Shown piece by piece: positions 24,300 through 37,774 of a DNA stretch of 64,000 nucleotides. The notes beneath the pieces were generated by a model. The model searched no databases and was not told the DNA's origin. It saw nothing but the letters and a program-made list of their open reading frames with translations. This DNA comes from Tyto alba. Taxonomy: Eukaryota; Chordata; Aves; Strigiformes; Tytonidae. The position numbers and the translations under genes were made by a program. Location of the stretch: contig NW_024881313.1 of the NCBI RefSeq assembly GCF_018691265.1, positions 372,001 through 436,000 of the forward strand, written 5' to 3'. Positions within the stretch are counted from its first letter, which is position 1. Each line of letters starts with the position of its first letter.

Positions 24300-24526
24300 A
24301 AATCTTGTCATAACCACAAAACTTTTGGAGGAAAGGGGTTCTCTGGTTGGTGTAACATGATGTTAGTTTAGATATTGCTAGACAGCACAATTGATGAAAT
24401 CCATTGTGTGGAAAAAAATTCCACAGTGTAATACTTCAGATTGTCAGAGTATATGAGCCAAGAGGTAATAATCACAGCTAAGAAACAGCCCTCATCTTCA
24501 GAGATGATGTTTTTTTGAATAATAAA
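24300..24526 (+). repeat. Dispersed duplication, copy 2, left part
   Basis: Homologous to 23,150-23,365 and collinear with it, at a constant offset of 1,150 bp across the core. It breaks off at the ATAAA target duplication of the element that follows. The GTGGA...TCCAC hairpin is preserved in this copy. Confidence 0.85.
24522..24526. repeat. Target-site duplication ATAAA, left
   Basis: Five bases repeated exactly at 25,223-25,227. The match to uninterrupted sequence in duplication copy 1 shows that this is the insertion point. Confidence 0.85.
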
Positions 24527-25222
24527 TGTGTCATCCCACTCGGTGTGTTACGAGGGCAGTGAAAATTCTGAATTCCCCAAAGGCCTGCGTACAAGGGTAC
24601 AGTCCAGTACTGGGGCTCAACCTGGTCTCTGAAGAGCCATAGTGCAGGGTGAAGTCACAACAGACTCAGGAACAATTTAGCCGTTGCTTTTACTAACTGA
24701 TTGGTTTAGTAAGTGAAAGGAGACAATTTGGCAACAATCAGCTGATAACCATCAGGCAAATGAATAAAGGCACTTTGGCAAAGAGATTATTTTCCTAACA
24801 ACCTGTCTCAGTTTGTACAAAACTTTATATACCCGAATATATGTAAGAAGAAGGAAAGAGAAAGAGTAAAGAGAAAAGAGAAGGGGGAGGAGGGAATAGG
24901 AAAAGGGGAATTACCGCTCTTTGGGTCCCACTTTATCATAGAGTAATACGCTTGATCCCTAGGTGGTGGGTCGACAAAAACACAGGCGGGGGTGTTGTCT
25001 TTATATAGTCTTTTTTACACCGGTGCAGTAGGGTGTTGCAGAAGGTTCTCATTTTCTTTGGCTTGCCCCAGCACAACTGCACAAGTTTTTTGGGCAGCAA
25101 CAGTAGGGAGAGAGAGAGAAACAGCCTGCCAACCCTCCTCCAGAGCTCACTCCACTTCCCACCACCACAGGGCATCCCACTCAAGTTGCTTGAGACATCA
25201 GCTCTACAAACAGTTTATGACA
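24527..25222 (-). mobile_element. 696-bp LTR-like element nested in duplication copy 2
   Basis: The boundaries are exact. The element starts TGTGTCATCC, ends TTATGACA, and is flanked by a perfect 5-bp direct repeat, ATAAA (24,522-24,526 and 25,223-25,227). Removing it together with one ATAAA restores alignment to duplication copy 1. TG...CA ends, TGTCAT/ATGACA near-terminal inverted repeats and a 5-bp target duplication all fit a solo LTR. On the minus strand two TATATAAAG boxes occur, at complement 24,999-25,009 and 24,823-24,833, so I favour minus orientation. No canonical AATAAA lies on that strand (GATAAA at 24,932-24,937), while the + strand has AATAAA at 24,763-24,768, so orientation is uncertain. 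A nearly pure purine tract runs along the + strand at 24,846-24,911. The 108-codon frame inside it has no domain I recognise. Confidence 0.8.
24999..25009 (-). promoter_or_regulatory. TATA box of the nested LTR
   Basis: ACTATATAAAG on the minus strand, 213 nt from the presumed LTR start at 25,222. A second TATATAAAG lies further on, at complement 24,823-24,833. Confidence 0.4.
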
Positions 25223-25255
25223 ATAAAAAAGAAATTATCACTTTGGACAGAGAAA
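25223..25255 (+). repeat. Dispersed duplication, copy 2, right part
   Basis: Begins with the second ATAAA target duplication and continues with A-rich DNA, then ATCACTTTGGACAGA, which matches ATCATTTTGGACAGA at about 23,380-23,395 in copy 1. Similarity fades after this, so the duplicated unit ends here. This resumption of homology is the best evidence that the 696-bp block is an insertion. Confidence 0.8.
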
Positions 25256-28200
25256 GCAAGTAGTTGGAGGAATTCTCTGTTGCCTACTGGTGAACAGAGT
25301 ATGCTGGCTTTGAATTAGATAAGCAGTGATAGTGGATTGAGAAAGGGTTTTTTTAAAGTAGAACTCATTTTTCAAAGTTGGTTTTAGGAGCCACAGAGTT
25401 TCCAGGAACATATTGTGTACTATAGGGGATATGACTCCAGGTCAGTTTTAATTAAGCAGTTGTTTGTAATGACAAGAAGTTGATGTGTGTTTTGTTAGTT
25501 TTTGTAAGAAAATGCCAAAATCCTTTATTTGACAAGTATCAAAGGGGCCTAATGAGCAATGGCCAAACCAAGAATTCTCATCTTTTAGTGTGTTAGAGTT
25601 GTGTCTCAAAGATGTTGGAAATGTTGGATCAATATAAAGTCATGACTAATTCTAATTTTTCCTCAGAGAGAAAAAGTGTGTCCAGGAATACCTAATTTTG
25701 TTTTGTTTCACGTTTAAATAAAAGCCTTCAATTATGCAAGAAAGTATAGGAGCTTTTATGAATCTAGAACTGTGAAATTAAGTGTAGTAGCTTTTCAGTT
25801 TTGATAATGTTTTTTTCTTTCTTTTTCTTTCTTGATACATGTGATCCCTACACTTATAGAACAGTTTGCACACAAATGCTACACATTAACTTGAATTAAG
25901 AAAATACAGTGTTGTATGATGCGGGAGAATAATTCCTTGTCAGGAACAGGTTAGTCACATGGCCCTGGATAAGTGCAGGATGCTCCCTGCTGTTCTATGT
26001 GATTACTGTCAATATTCATCCACACTTTAATTTCCATTTCAATTCCAAATCTCAAAATTGCTGTGCTCTTGTATAATACACTTCTGGCACTAAATCATGC
26101 TACCTACTGATGTTTAGTGACCTGAATGAAATTGTTTCAGTGTAATTGACCAGCATGCTTTGTGTATAGTAATAAATCTGCTCAGCAAAGCCTAATTATA
26201 TTTAAGTCATAAAAGGGAGACTTGTGTATTTTAGATTTTGAAAAACTGCAGGCCCATCAATTTCATCCACAACAAGAGGTAAAATACATCAGAAAAGTAC
26301 ACAACCTTAAAAGCAATTTAAGACCTAAAAGGCCTAGAATTGCACTCTACTGCTTGTCCCTGTTTTCATATTATAAACCATATCTTTTCCTATCATGATA
26401 GACTTCTCTGATCAACACTGTGCTGCTCTTAACTGGGAATACGGCCTTAGTTCTCTTTTGGAAGTAGGTTAGGTACAGTTGCCAAAAGGAAATGCACTAT
26501 ACAGCAGTAGGAACATGTAAAGTGGGTGGGTATGGGTCATGTGGTGAGTGTATTAGAAGGTTTACTGTTTAGAGGTGCAACAATATAGTATTTAAAACTT
26601 ACTTGGGAAATTCTGGTAGCACAGAGCACATTTAATCCATGTGCCTTCCTATTCTGCACCTGTATTCTCAGTGCCAATGAAATCCATTGTAGTCATCACA
26701 AGACATTTTGTCTTCATGAAGAAAAGTAATTGATTGTCTGTTTTTTGTCAGCTTTGAGAGGGTGTATGTATGTTCTGGCCAGAGGGAAAACCACCAGATT
26801 TAAGGGACATGAGGTTATGTCATTATTTTTATCAGCTTGCTTGGGAACTGGCTAATAGATGATAAAGGCTGATCCCTTTTTTAACTGTTTTCTCTAAGAA
26901 TAAAGAACTACTATTCCTCTCTTTCCCTGACATGCTTCATCAAAGCTGTTTCTTTGATTGCTGTCAGCCTGCTGCTGGCTTTGAAGGATAAGGATGGAGG
27001 GAAATGACTGCATGAGAGTAGGAGTCCCAGCCTGAATTCCTACTTTCATTAGATGTGTTTCTGTGAAACAGCTTCTAATTCTGGTTATTAAAGAATATGG
27101 CATGAGTGCTTCTTGCTGTCTGGCTTACTGGACAGATCTCTTGTGTTTTTCAGAGATACTTCTGGGTAATAACCAGGTGTGTCTGAATGAAAGGATAAGT
27201 CACCGTTTTTTCACTAATTACTGCAATGCATTTCTGGACTTGACAGTCATGAAAGGTCTGGTAGCTCTCTTGTAGAGCTCTTCAGGTGAACTTATTTGTC
27301 CTCTGGAAAAGATCCTATATCTGTCTAAAATCTGCATGTTGATAATTATGCCAGCTCCTGCAGAAAATCAGTTTTTGCGGAGGAACATGGTAGTAGAAAC
27401 AGCTCTTTTTAACTAACAGTGACTGCAAAAAGTTGGTTCCTACTTGCTGTGCCACCTCAGATTTTCGTTACCTCTGAGGAACATCTATAAATTGCTCTCA
27501 GACCTGGTTGCCCCTGTCTGGGCTTGCTGCCCATGTGGCTAAACATTGGATCTCATGACCTGGCCCTTTGTTCTTTGTAGTATGCCAATTAATTTCAGCA
27601 GGCAAACTTAAACAATTTGTGCTGCTTGACATAGGTTGGGGACAAAATTATGTCCCCTGAAGTATCTCAGTTTCCTGATGGGAGAAGTGTCCATCCACTT
27701 TGTGTGGTTCTGGCTCACTAAATCTTCTGGACAAAGTCACAACTTGTGTCATTTTTCTTTGTCTTCACTCTCCTTATTACTTCTGGGTTGTTTTTAATGT
27801 TGCTTTAAAATTTTGGTTTGGGGCATGTGGGGGATTTGGACAGGGTCAGGTGTCAAATCTGTCCAATAGTTATAGGTTCAGATTTCTCCTGGCTAGCCTA
27901 AGAAAGGATAGTCTTAAAGACACTGAGTTATTTTCTTTTTGCCTTCCACTAGCTTTGGGGCCTGCCTTCAGACTTCAGGAAAATCTTAACAAAAGAGTGC
28001 TGTGAAAAATAGTATCAAAACCACCAAGTATATGTATTTTAAAAATTCAAACTGTATTATGATATCTCTTTATGCCTCTAAACAATTCCATTAGAGTTGT
28101 AAAGATTAATTTGTCCTGGGATTTCCTTGGAAAAACAATGATCCCAAATCCATGTTATTTTAAAGAAATATAAAGCTGGTAAGTATAAGTGGTGTTGGGC

Positions 28201-28531
28201 ACTTCTGCTGGCAAAAGTGTGGTAAGAATTTGGCTCAAGTGAATACCTGTGGATATCCTGTGTGTGTTAAAACAACCAAAGGCACCTTGTAAAAAACTAA
28301 GCCTTTTTCTAGACCTTGCAAGTCAAAGGCCTGACTCTCTTGTGGACTGTATGTTGTGTTTTCCTCTGAGCTTTAGCTCAGGAAAATGATACATTTTATC
28401 CCCTGAAGGACTTCAAAGCGAGAAATCAGTCTGGCCCTCAAAGGCCCTGAAGAGTCTTTTGGGCTTCAGGTTTATAACTTCTTGTGTTCACTGAACATGA
28501 ACCTGCTGGAAAAAGCCACATGTTTTGGACC

Positions 28532-28539
28532 TGACGTCA
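28532..28539. promoter_or_regulatory. Consensus CRE palindrome TGACGTCA
   Basis: A perfect cAMP-response-element palindrome lies within the 10-bp palindrome CTGACGTCAG, in DNA where CpG is otherwise scarce. CREB/ATF proteins bind this consensus. No TATA box or first exon could be identified next to it, so its role is unknown. Confidence 0.35.
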
Positions 28540-31500
28540 GCAGTGTACCATGGAGGTAGCACACAGCTTTCTCCCTTATCATCGTGTTGGAAGAAGGGAC
28601 AGGTCTGCAGCCTTGTAGGTGACATGGAGCAGGTACCACATGGGCAGAGTTAATGAAGCAGAGAGAGAAGGAGACACAGCCCCACGCTCTGCATCACAAA
28701 CCTTCCCTTGCACCTTTGTGTACCCCTCTTCTCTCCACCACCATTGGTAACGTGTTTTGTTCTGTTGAAGTCCACTTCTTTGTAGCCAGAGTTCACTTGG
28801 AGACTCTTTATGCTAAAAGAGCTGTTGGATCTGTCCGTGCTCTACACTGAAGTGAGAAGTACTGCCTGCTACAAAGAAAATGGTCTCTTCTTCGGTTTAT
28901 TTATGCATAGAGCTATTGACTAAAGTGTTGACATGCAGTATTTTAAAGCAAGTTGATTATCTGAAAGCCTTCTGAAAGATACCTTATGCTAGATACTAAT
29001 AAAACCACAATTTAAGTCCATCTGTTCACCAAGTGTTCCTTTTAATTCTCAGTGCTATCTTTCTTCTAAAGACTACTTACAGGTATTACCAGTCCTTGAC
29101 TGTTATTAGGTTCTTGGAAAGTAATCTCAATTGTTTCTATATGCAGTTTGTACCCATTTAGAGTGACCCCTTAACTTTTCATGTGCAACTTGAATTATAT
29201 GTGTATCTCTTAATGTATGTAAATGATCAGTTTTGTGTCTCCTGTCAGGTTTGTTTCTGATTTAACCTCACAAGTGTGCAAAACTCCAGATACAACCCCC
29301 CATAATTCAGGCAGAAAAGATTCTCCTGGCAGGATGACATGTCAGGCTAAGATTAGTTGAAATGGGATTTAGAATAGTGTGCTTTTTCCTCTTTTTCATT
29401 CCTCCTTAAGAACAGGTGTGCCTGGGGTTCCCACTAACTAATGCTTTGCAGACAATTAAATAGCAAGGACACTGGGTCAGTAAGCTTGTCTTTAAATATC
29501 TCATTATAGTTTACCTACTACTAAAGTTAAGGGGCTTGTTTGGTCTGTAGGTTTGTGGTTGTGCAGTCTGTATTTGTCTGTACAGTGCCACCTGCCTCCT
29601 CTTAAATGTAAGTAAAAGCCTGCATTTCTACTGTTTTCTCCAGTTACAGGTTTGGCCCCTAGACTCTCTCTTCCATGACATTTTCAGGTTATGATTTTTT
29701 TTTTTTTTTTTTACTTCATTGCACACAAAAAGATGGCTCTGCATGGAGTCCTCATACTATTTATAAGATTGGGGGTTTTGTGTTTTTTTTGGTTTGTTTG
29801 TTTGTTTGTTTTTCTTTTTTTAACAGCACTTCTGCTGCTGTGTGAATAATTACCACTTTTTTCTTTCCCCTCTGTGTAAAAGAAAAGGATAATTTTCCTC
29901 ATCCAATCTTGTCTGGCCAGCTTTCACATAAATTGTTTTGTGCTGTGATTTTTCTAGTTCTATCAATGCTTGTTCTTAATTTAACCCTGTAGTTTCTGCA
30001 CCTCTTGCTTGGTTTGATTGTTCTACTGCCACTTCACTATGATTAAAGGTAAAAATGCCACCTTGTATTCTTGAATAGAAGCAGTTTGTCTTCACAACTC
30101 TCTATTCCTGTCAAGTGCAAGCACACACACCACAAAAGAACTCACATGTCCCAAGGAATGCAAGACATGTTCCTTGTTTACCAAAGATAGGTTTCTAGAA
30201 AAATGTAGATTGACAATGTGTTAGTTATTACTTAGATGAAGCCTTCAGTCCTATGGATGTACACGGTTCCAGTGGCCTCTTGTACAAAGGTATTGACAGT
30301 TACGTTTGATGTGCATGACACAACAATAATTAAATTTCTTTCACCTCTATTTTTTTTTTTTTTCAGTTCCTTCTTTTTCTCTTTGTCCCTCAAAGGAAGA
30401 AGATTATTCTACTCTGGTATGTCCTTTTATCTCTTTGTATTGTGTCACTTAAAGTAGTGGATGAACATCCTAAAGCATGGTCAGTTTGCTCATGGGAAAG
30501 TCCAGCTTGCCACAGTTAGATGCCTAACAGAATAAGTAGTTCAAAGCCATTTTTTTCTAGCTCCCAACTATATTATGGTCTCTTTTGTACATCATATCAG
30601 GTCATAAACACGATAGATTTTTGTGTATGCTATTGATGTTCATCTAACTTGTAGATGTACTTTATTGTCCAGTTGCCTGCTGACAGAAATCCACAGAAGC
30701 CAGGGAGATGTGCCAGTTTTACAGCTTTCCATTAACAGAAACCTGTTGTACTTTTCTCCTTTTGTACCTTTTATTTGTCTGGCACAAAAGCTGAGCCATA
30801 GCAACCGACTTTTGCACTCAGTTTCTAATCATACTCCTGTAAAAATGTAAATGCTTACTTTCACCTGTAAGTTGTTCTGTTAACTTGGTTCACCAAATTC
30901 CATTATGTAAATATAAAGGTATTGGTGAGAACTGCGCTATGGATTTTTATTATTTTTTTTTACCTATTTTAGTTCTATTGAGAAATATATAGAACAACTG
31001 TTGTCCTAAGAGAAATGTTTTGGAATGGAGCTTACACGTACAGGGTGTAACAAAACAGTCGAGAACCTAAAATACATGCTTAGTACAAACATTAAAGAGA
31101 AGTGAATAATTGTTTGGAATGATCCCGAAGAAAGAATTTTTATGACAAAGAACTAAATTAAACAAAGTCCCATTATCCCTCTTTGTAAGTAGTTTTGTAC
31201 GGTGTCAAGATCCTTTTAATGTTTAAGATGGTCTCATTCTTTTCAAATGGAAGTGACTGAGAGGACAGAGAAAAGACTGGTTATAAGAAAAATAATTTCC
31301 AAAATGTTAGACAATGAGGATCACTTAAAGGCAATAATGAATTAAAATACTTCTCCATCTCCTAACATTCTGTGCCTTAATCTGTTCCTGCATTCAGTGG
31401 AAAAAAGCCTCATAAAATGAAATACTGCGTGGCAAGTCATACAAAAATATGATTTATAAAGAATAATAACCTTCTAAGTTACTACTTAACTTAGTTTCTT

Positions 31501-34500
31501 CCCCAAAAACGGGGATTAAAAAGTAGGTCAACAAGCCCATTTAAATAGCCTAATCCACAGTGTGGTTTAAATTATTGTTAGTGACAAGTGCATGAAGTGC
31601 TGTGCATTTTGTTTTTATAGCATATTGGTTAAATTTAGAATTGTTCAAAGTGGCTGTTATACACAAGCCTCCAGGCAAATCCTCAGATCTTTCAGTCAGT
31701 GGACTTTGTTGTTTTTAAACACATGCTGGCATTGTATTTGTAAACCAGGTGTTTTATCTGAATGTGTAACTAGAGTAATGAGGGTTAATGGTAGCACAGT
31801 GGTAGAGTCTCTTCAACTAAGGAGCTACAGTTTTGGCTCAAAGGGTAATGCATTTATGTGCTCTGAGCACCTGACTCCCATTCCTAGTTTTGTCCAGGAA
31901 TCCCTCCAGAACAGTGATTTTAATCTAGCGACATTTTAAGTATCACTGAACAGAACTGCCCTTGTAATGTTATTTAGTAACGATGGGTCAGGCAGCTTCA
32001 ATCAGACAAATGGCCTGAGATGAAAGAGTGATTGTAGGCAAGGAAATGGCTTTTGCAGAAGCTCTGTTCTTGCTTCAAAAGCCATTCTTTGGCTTGCAGT
32101 CTCCCTCTCTGCCTCTTGAGAACTGCCAAAAACAATTCTGGCCCTGAAATTCAGAGGTACCTAGCGCCAAGGTGTGAGGAGAAGAGTTCTCCAGTCCATC
32201 TAGAAATCTTTCTCTGTTCTTTGTGCTTTTGTTGCTGTGCAGCAGAGGGTTCTCATTTGCGCCCTGACTGTGAAGATACCAGCAGAGCTGAGCAAATAAT
32301 GAGGAAATCTACTCACTAGTGTTTTGACAATTGCTAAATAGAATTTTTTTTGCTTAGATCATGTTTGTACTGATTTTACCTACTGTGGAGCTTTTTGTGA
32401 AAAGCTGTGGGAGTGAAGTGTTTGCTCAAAAGAATAGTTTCAGGGAACTATTTCTGGATAGTATTCATAATTATTTTACTCTAAAACCAGTTTTTCTCTC
32501 TGTAAAAGTAGCTGATTAATGATTGTGTCACAAGTGAGGAAACAGAAACAGAATAAATCAGTGTGTTAAATTCGAACTTGTTCTTTTTCAGAGCTCTACA
32601 TAATTCAGCTGCAGCGCCATGTCTGCAGTAGATTTTTTTTGTATCCTGCTCTGCAGTAATGATATCCTTGTCACAGACTCCCTCCTGCCCTGCTCTTGTA
32701 TGCTATTCTATTTTATGTAGGTTCTCATTCTGCTTTCGTTGTGAAGTATGAGTAGCTTGCAAGTTTATGGCATGTGAGGTGACTAGCATCTGTCATATTT
32801 GTCTCTTTCCTTTCCTACAGGAAGAATTAAATACTTAGTAGGAGTGCTTTGTTTTGATAGGATTGTTTTCTGTTTATGGGAAACAAGATAGAAGAAGAGT
32901 GGTTTGCATTTGGAGTGAGAATTGATGCCATTTGTGATAGTCCTTAATTCCTATGGAAATTTGTTTCAGAGTCTTGTCTGGCTTCTAGAAAAAAAGCCCT
33001 GTGTTTTAAGCCCTTTATCTTTGTTACATTTTTGTACTTGCATACTCTAACAAAACTTTTTTGTCAGGTCTCCATCCTCATTTCAATCCTGTTTTTCTCA
33101 TAATTGTCTCTTAAATGGAATGGACAAATGAAAATCCTGAGAAACTGAGGCACAAAAAGAGCTGTCAATACAATGAAGTGTTTTCCCCACACTTTGCTGC
33201 TCTTTGTTTCTAACACTGCAGTTGCTGGAGAGGCTTCTCATTTGTGCTTTTAAGGCTGAGACACTGACAAAGATAAGTGAATAAGGAGGAAACTTACTCC
33301 TTATTTTCAAAGTCATCTATCAAGTGTGGTTAACTATTTCATATTGAGTGCTGATCAGTGAGGGTGAAATAAACTTTAAGTCACAATAAACTTTCATGGT
33401 AATGATTATATTGCTCTTGAGTCATCCCTAAATTTTAGCTAAGAGTCCACATGTATTTGTGAAAGCACTTAAAGCACATATTTGTGTTACTTTGAGTGCA
33501 GTGTATTGAAGCAAATGATTAAGCATATTTCTAATCAGAAATTATCTCCTGTATTAGACCTGGGTTGCAAACATATGTTAATAGATGCTGTCACGTAATA
33601 CTTCTCTTTCCCCTTTCTTACGTGACTAGTGAGATGAGTTAGGTACAATATGACAGGGTTCTACGATGCAATAACTAGTTACTAATAGAAAAAGTCATAT
33701 GAATATATATTTTGTGGAATGAATTGATCTGGCAGCATTTCACAAATTTCTGTGAGAAACTTAAACAACTACATCTCTAACGACTATTCATAAGATATGA
33801 TGCCATCTTGAAAGGTTACTTAGAATTCAAGACACCCATTATGAAGTGATTAAGTTTTAAGAGCTTGAGAGTTTTAAGAACCAAAGAAATAAGTCTTTAT
33901 TTGAAACAGTATCGATTCTTATTAAATTTGATGAATCTGAAGGATATTTCAGGGATATCTGCTGTTTAGCATTGAAAGAGGAACTCTAAAGGTACTCTGA
34001 GAATTTACTACTACAAGAATATTGACAAATTACTCTGTCTCACCACTGATGGCCTACTTATTCATGAGCTGAAGATAAACACCCTGTTTTCTTGTGCAAG
34101 GAAGCAGCAAGTAGACAAGTAAGAAAGCCCAGAAAGTATAGATTTCACAACACGGCATGAAGACTGACAACAAACACCTACCTTCCCAGCACAGTGTGAC
34201 TTCATCATGATCATGACTGAAATTATGAAGCTTCACCAGGAAACTGGATTAAAATTTTAAGACAGTGTGTTAATCAAAAATTGAAAAGTGATTGTAACTT
34301 ACAACAGTGGCAAAACCTGTATAAGTTAAATTTGCTGAAAACATGGCCCTACAGAGGGCCAAACTGATCAAAGATTTTGGACAAATAATAAGACTTGTTC
34401 TGAGTTTAATAAACATACTAATGGATTACTGTCTCTCCCCAAAATTGATACAGTTTTGTTTACCTGATGTCATAGGACTCAGGTAAACCACACATATTTG

Positions 34501-36418
34501 TCACATTTATTAGGTTTTTCCATAGTAAAAGAAGAGGTCTTCTGCAGATTAGTGAGATTTCATTCTCTATCTCGGAAGGTTTATTTACCTAAGATGTACC
34601 CTAAAATATGTTTCAATTCAGAGAATTAATGATCTTGAGGCTTAGATGAACTTCATTGTCAGAGGTCCCATCTGCGACTAAAGGTTTTCGCAGGGAAAAA
34701 GTTGTAAATTAGGTAGCTATTGTTTATGTTCTGTTTTTCCTTAGCAGTACCACAACAATCATAGTTAACCACTGCTTAAGTAATCATTTTGATTCTCTTT
34801 AACTGAGAAATTACCTGAGTTGTACAACCAAATTCCATAATGGTCTCACCTGTGAGTTTTTCTTGACATATAATTAAGACTTGCTCTGCTGTGTCTTGTT
34901 TCTCTAGGCTCTTTTTGGTAACCTTATGAGTAAAATTCCTTGATGCTTAACTGTATGAAGAACCACCTTCTGGTCTTAATATCTCATCTAGGAAACCAAC
35001 TAAGTAATTCTCTGTGTAATTCCTTAGGACCTGGGAATGTCCTAAGGGCTGAGTGAGCAAGTCTTGAATAATTGAAGTTGGATTTTACAGTCCAGTTTAT
35101 CTGCAATGATGTTACCATACATGTTGCACATATCTTTGAAATATTTAAATATCTAAATTGATCTGTTGTTGTTCAGTCTGCTTCTATTATGTCACAGCTT
35201 CTTTTTGTCTCAGTGCTCTCATAGCAAAAGGAAATAAATATTATCATGCCTTTAATAAGCGATTAAGCTTTTTATTATGCCATAATTAGTCTTCCCGCAG
35301 AAGTGAGGCAAACTAGGCTAGCCAAACAACTGTTTCTCACTACTTCAAATATGATGAGATGGCTCTAAGTAAAACAAGTATTTTTATTTTTCTTCAGTTG
35401 CTATTGTCATGTGCTGCCTATCTTAGTCTGCAGCCCTGAAAGAGGCCAAATCACATGGTGCTTGGCTTTAGAGAAAGGGTTATTAACAAGGTAATTTGTG
35501 AACTTCTCTGCTTTTTTTTACTTTTGTTATTCCACTTTGATAGTGGGTAGATATGCCAAAATAACACTGTGTGGTACCGGTTCAGGAAAGTCAAACAGCC
35601 AAGATTTTTGCTCATGAAGGAATTTGTTAGGTATGCATAGTTGTACTTACATCCACATAATACTTACATTCTCATGTTTTGTGACTCTTAAAACTTAGCA
35701 CAAGTAAAACTAACAGTTTTCATCTCAGCAAATGGGTTCTAACACAGAATTGACATGACATGAAATTTTGTATGAGGATTGTCCTTTTGAGCTAAATCAG
35801 AGGGATAAAAAGAAGTGTCAACAATTTTAGTAGACAAGCATACAGATTAATTTCCTGGTGATTCTCCTGAGAATCTAGATATGAAGCAATTAATAATAAA
35901 TATGAGTGATGATTCCCAAACTCTTATTCCCAACTGTATTTTTAAACCCTGGTGGTTTCACTCAGCATTGGCTAAAACCACCCATTCTGAGGAGTCATCT
36001 GCTTTTGTGGTGATTTGCCAGCTGTGTTTGGAGGCATTTTTTGCCTTTGCTTTTGCTGCTCTGTCAGAACAGAGCACAGTGCAGCTGATATATTTAGGAC
36101 TCTGGCTTCACTGTAAAATTATAAGTGGGTTTTCTGGTGTAGCTAAGGCTGTGTTCCCCCAGAGATACAGGCCTGGGCTTAATCTGACTTGACTCAAATG
36201 GCTCTGCTCTCCTAAATGGGCCAGTCTATGCATATGGGTAAGCTTATACCTAAATAGCTGCAAGAAATAGCTGGCTTGAAGTTAGACCTGAACCACTAAA
36301 AATGTTCTGGAGGCAGTGGATTCCTTAATGATCAATTCGTGAGGCATTATGTTTTCCTTTATTTTTATTTATTTTAAATTAAAATTGCTCTTCCTCTCAG
36401 AAATGTCATTGCTATGAC

Positions 36419-36440
36419 AAAAAAAAAAAAAAAAAAAAAA
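36419..36440 (+). repeat. Poly(A) tract, 22 A
   Basis: Uninterrupted A run following GCTATGAC. No recognisable retroinsert upstream. Confidence 0.9.
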
Positions 36441-37774
36441 GTGCTACAAGCAGACTTGATCGTAAATTCTGGGAGTACAAGTTCTGGTAAATCCTATGAA
36501 TTGGAAGGATTTCACAATTCCTTTGTCAGACACTGTCTTTATTTTAGGTTGTTTTTTTGTTTTTGTTTTTGTTTTTCCTCCTACATTATTACTGTCCCTA
36601 CAGGAATAATGGATGACAGAGAACAATGTTCCCATTAACTTAAATTGTTACCCATAAACCTTCCAGAGATTTCTAATTTATATGAAAGTTTACTAGATTG
36701 GGCTCATTGAGAGGGCCTGCTTATGGTGCTCTGTATTTTTACCAATGCAGTCCAAAAGTCCATAAATCTTGATAGCTCTGGGATTCCCAATATGTCCCGT
36801 TATGATGAAAAAGTGGCATCTGATGTAGGGAGTGTAAATACTGCATAGATGTTCAGTTAAGTGTTTAATTCTTCACTGGTGAATTACAGCTTTATAGCAT
36901 ATAAATAAAGCAAAGCAAGGAGAACTAAAATATGAAGAATAGGTGTATATCAGCAATGTTATCTGGAATGAAATTGCTTCTGTTGTGGTAACAAATTTCT
37001 CATCTTCAATTTGCATTTATGTCTTGTGTTACACCACTCTAAGGGCAGCTGGTTGATGTTGTTATACATGAACTCAAACAGTTAAATGATAGATTCTGAT
37101 ATCTTTCATCTTTTCATGGGTGAAATAAATCGGACACCAAGGGGTATAGTTTGTCAGCCTGGTAAGTTTGAGAAGAAACAGTATTTTTAAAGAATCAACT
37201 TTATATAGTTAAAAGAAATTAAGATTTTGGACACACAGACTCTTTGTTGGTTGATCAGGATAAGAATCTTTTGAATCACTTATGCGTTTTTGTTTGAGTA
37301 GCTAGTTAAATTAATTTTGACCACTTTGTATTCTGAAGGATGCTCTTTTTCTTTACTGATTCACAATAAAAATACCCTCTTGAATGTAAAGATGATGAGT
37401 ATGAGACTTTAACCCAACAAGGAATCTGACTGCCTGATAAGAAGCTGGAGATTATGGATGCTTCAGTATTCAAATTCTCTAGTTACAAGATAACAACCCC
37501 ACACCCGTCTGTATTAGATAGAAGAAAGCTGAGGGATGTAACACCTCTATCCAGTCATATGGGCTTAGTCTTTGGTGCAGTTTAACTCTGAAATTGCTTT
37601 CACAGGGACAGATATGTTAGCTAATCAATCATGGTGATTTATTTAGCTACTTCTGAAGGTGTTGTGAAATCCAGATATTCTTGGCTGTCTGGTAAAAGCA
37701 TCTGGGCGCCTGGGGTTTTCCATGATCTGAGAAGGTGTCTGTAAGAAGCAAGTGATCTCAACTTTTCTTCTTAG

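Noticed and set aside
31783..31850. tRNA-like sequence with an A-box match (TAGCACAGTGG) at 31,792
   Set aside because: The D stem has a mismatch, the anticodon stem needs a bulge, and no B box (GGTTCGA type) follows at the right distance. Probably chance.
33120..33155. MIR-like piece (GAAACTGAGGCACAAAAAGAG)
   Set aside because: Only about 20 bp resembles the SINE core region; the surrounding sequence does not continue the match.
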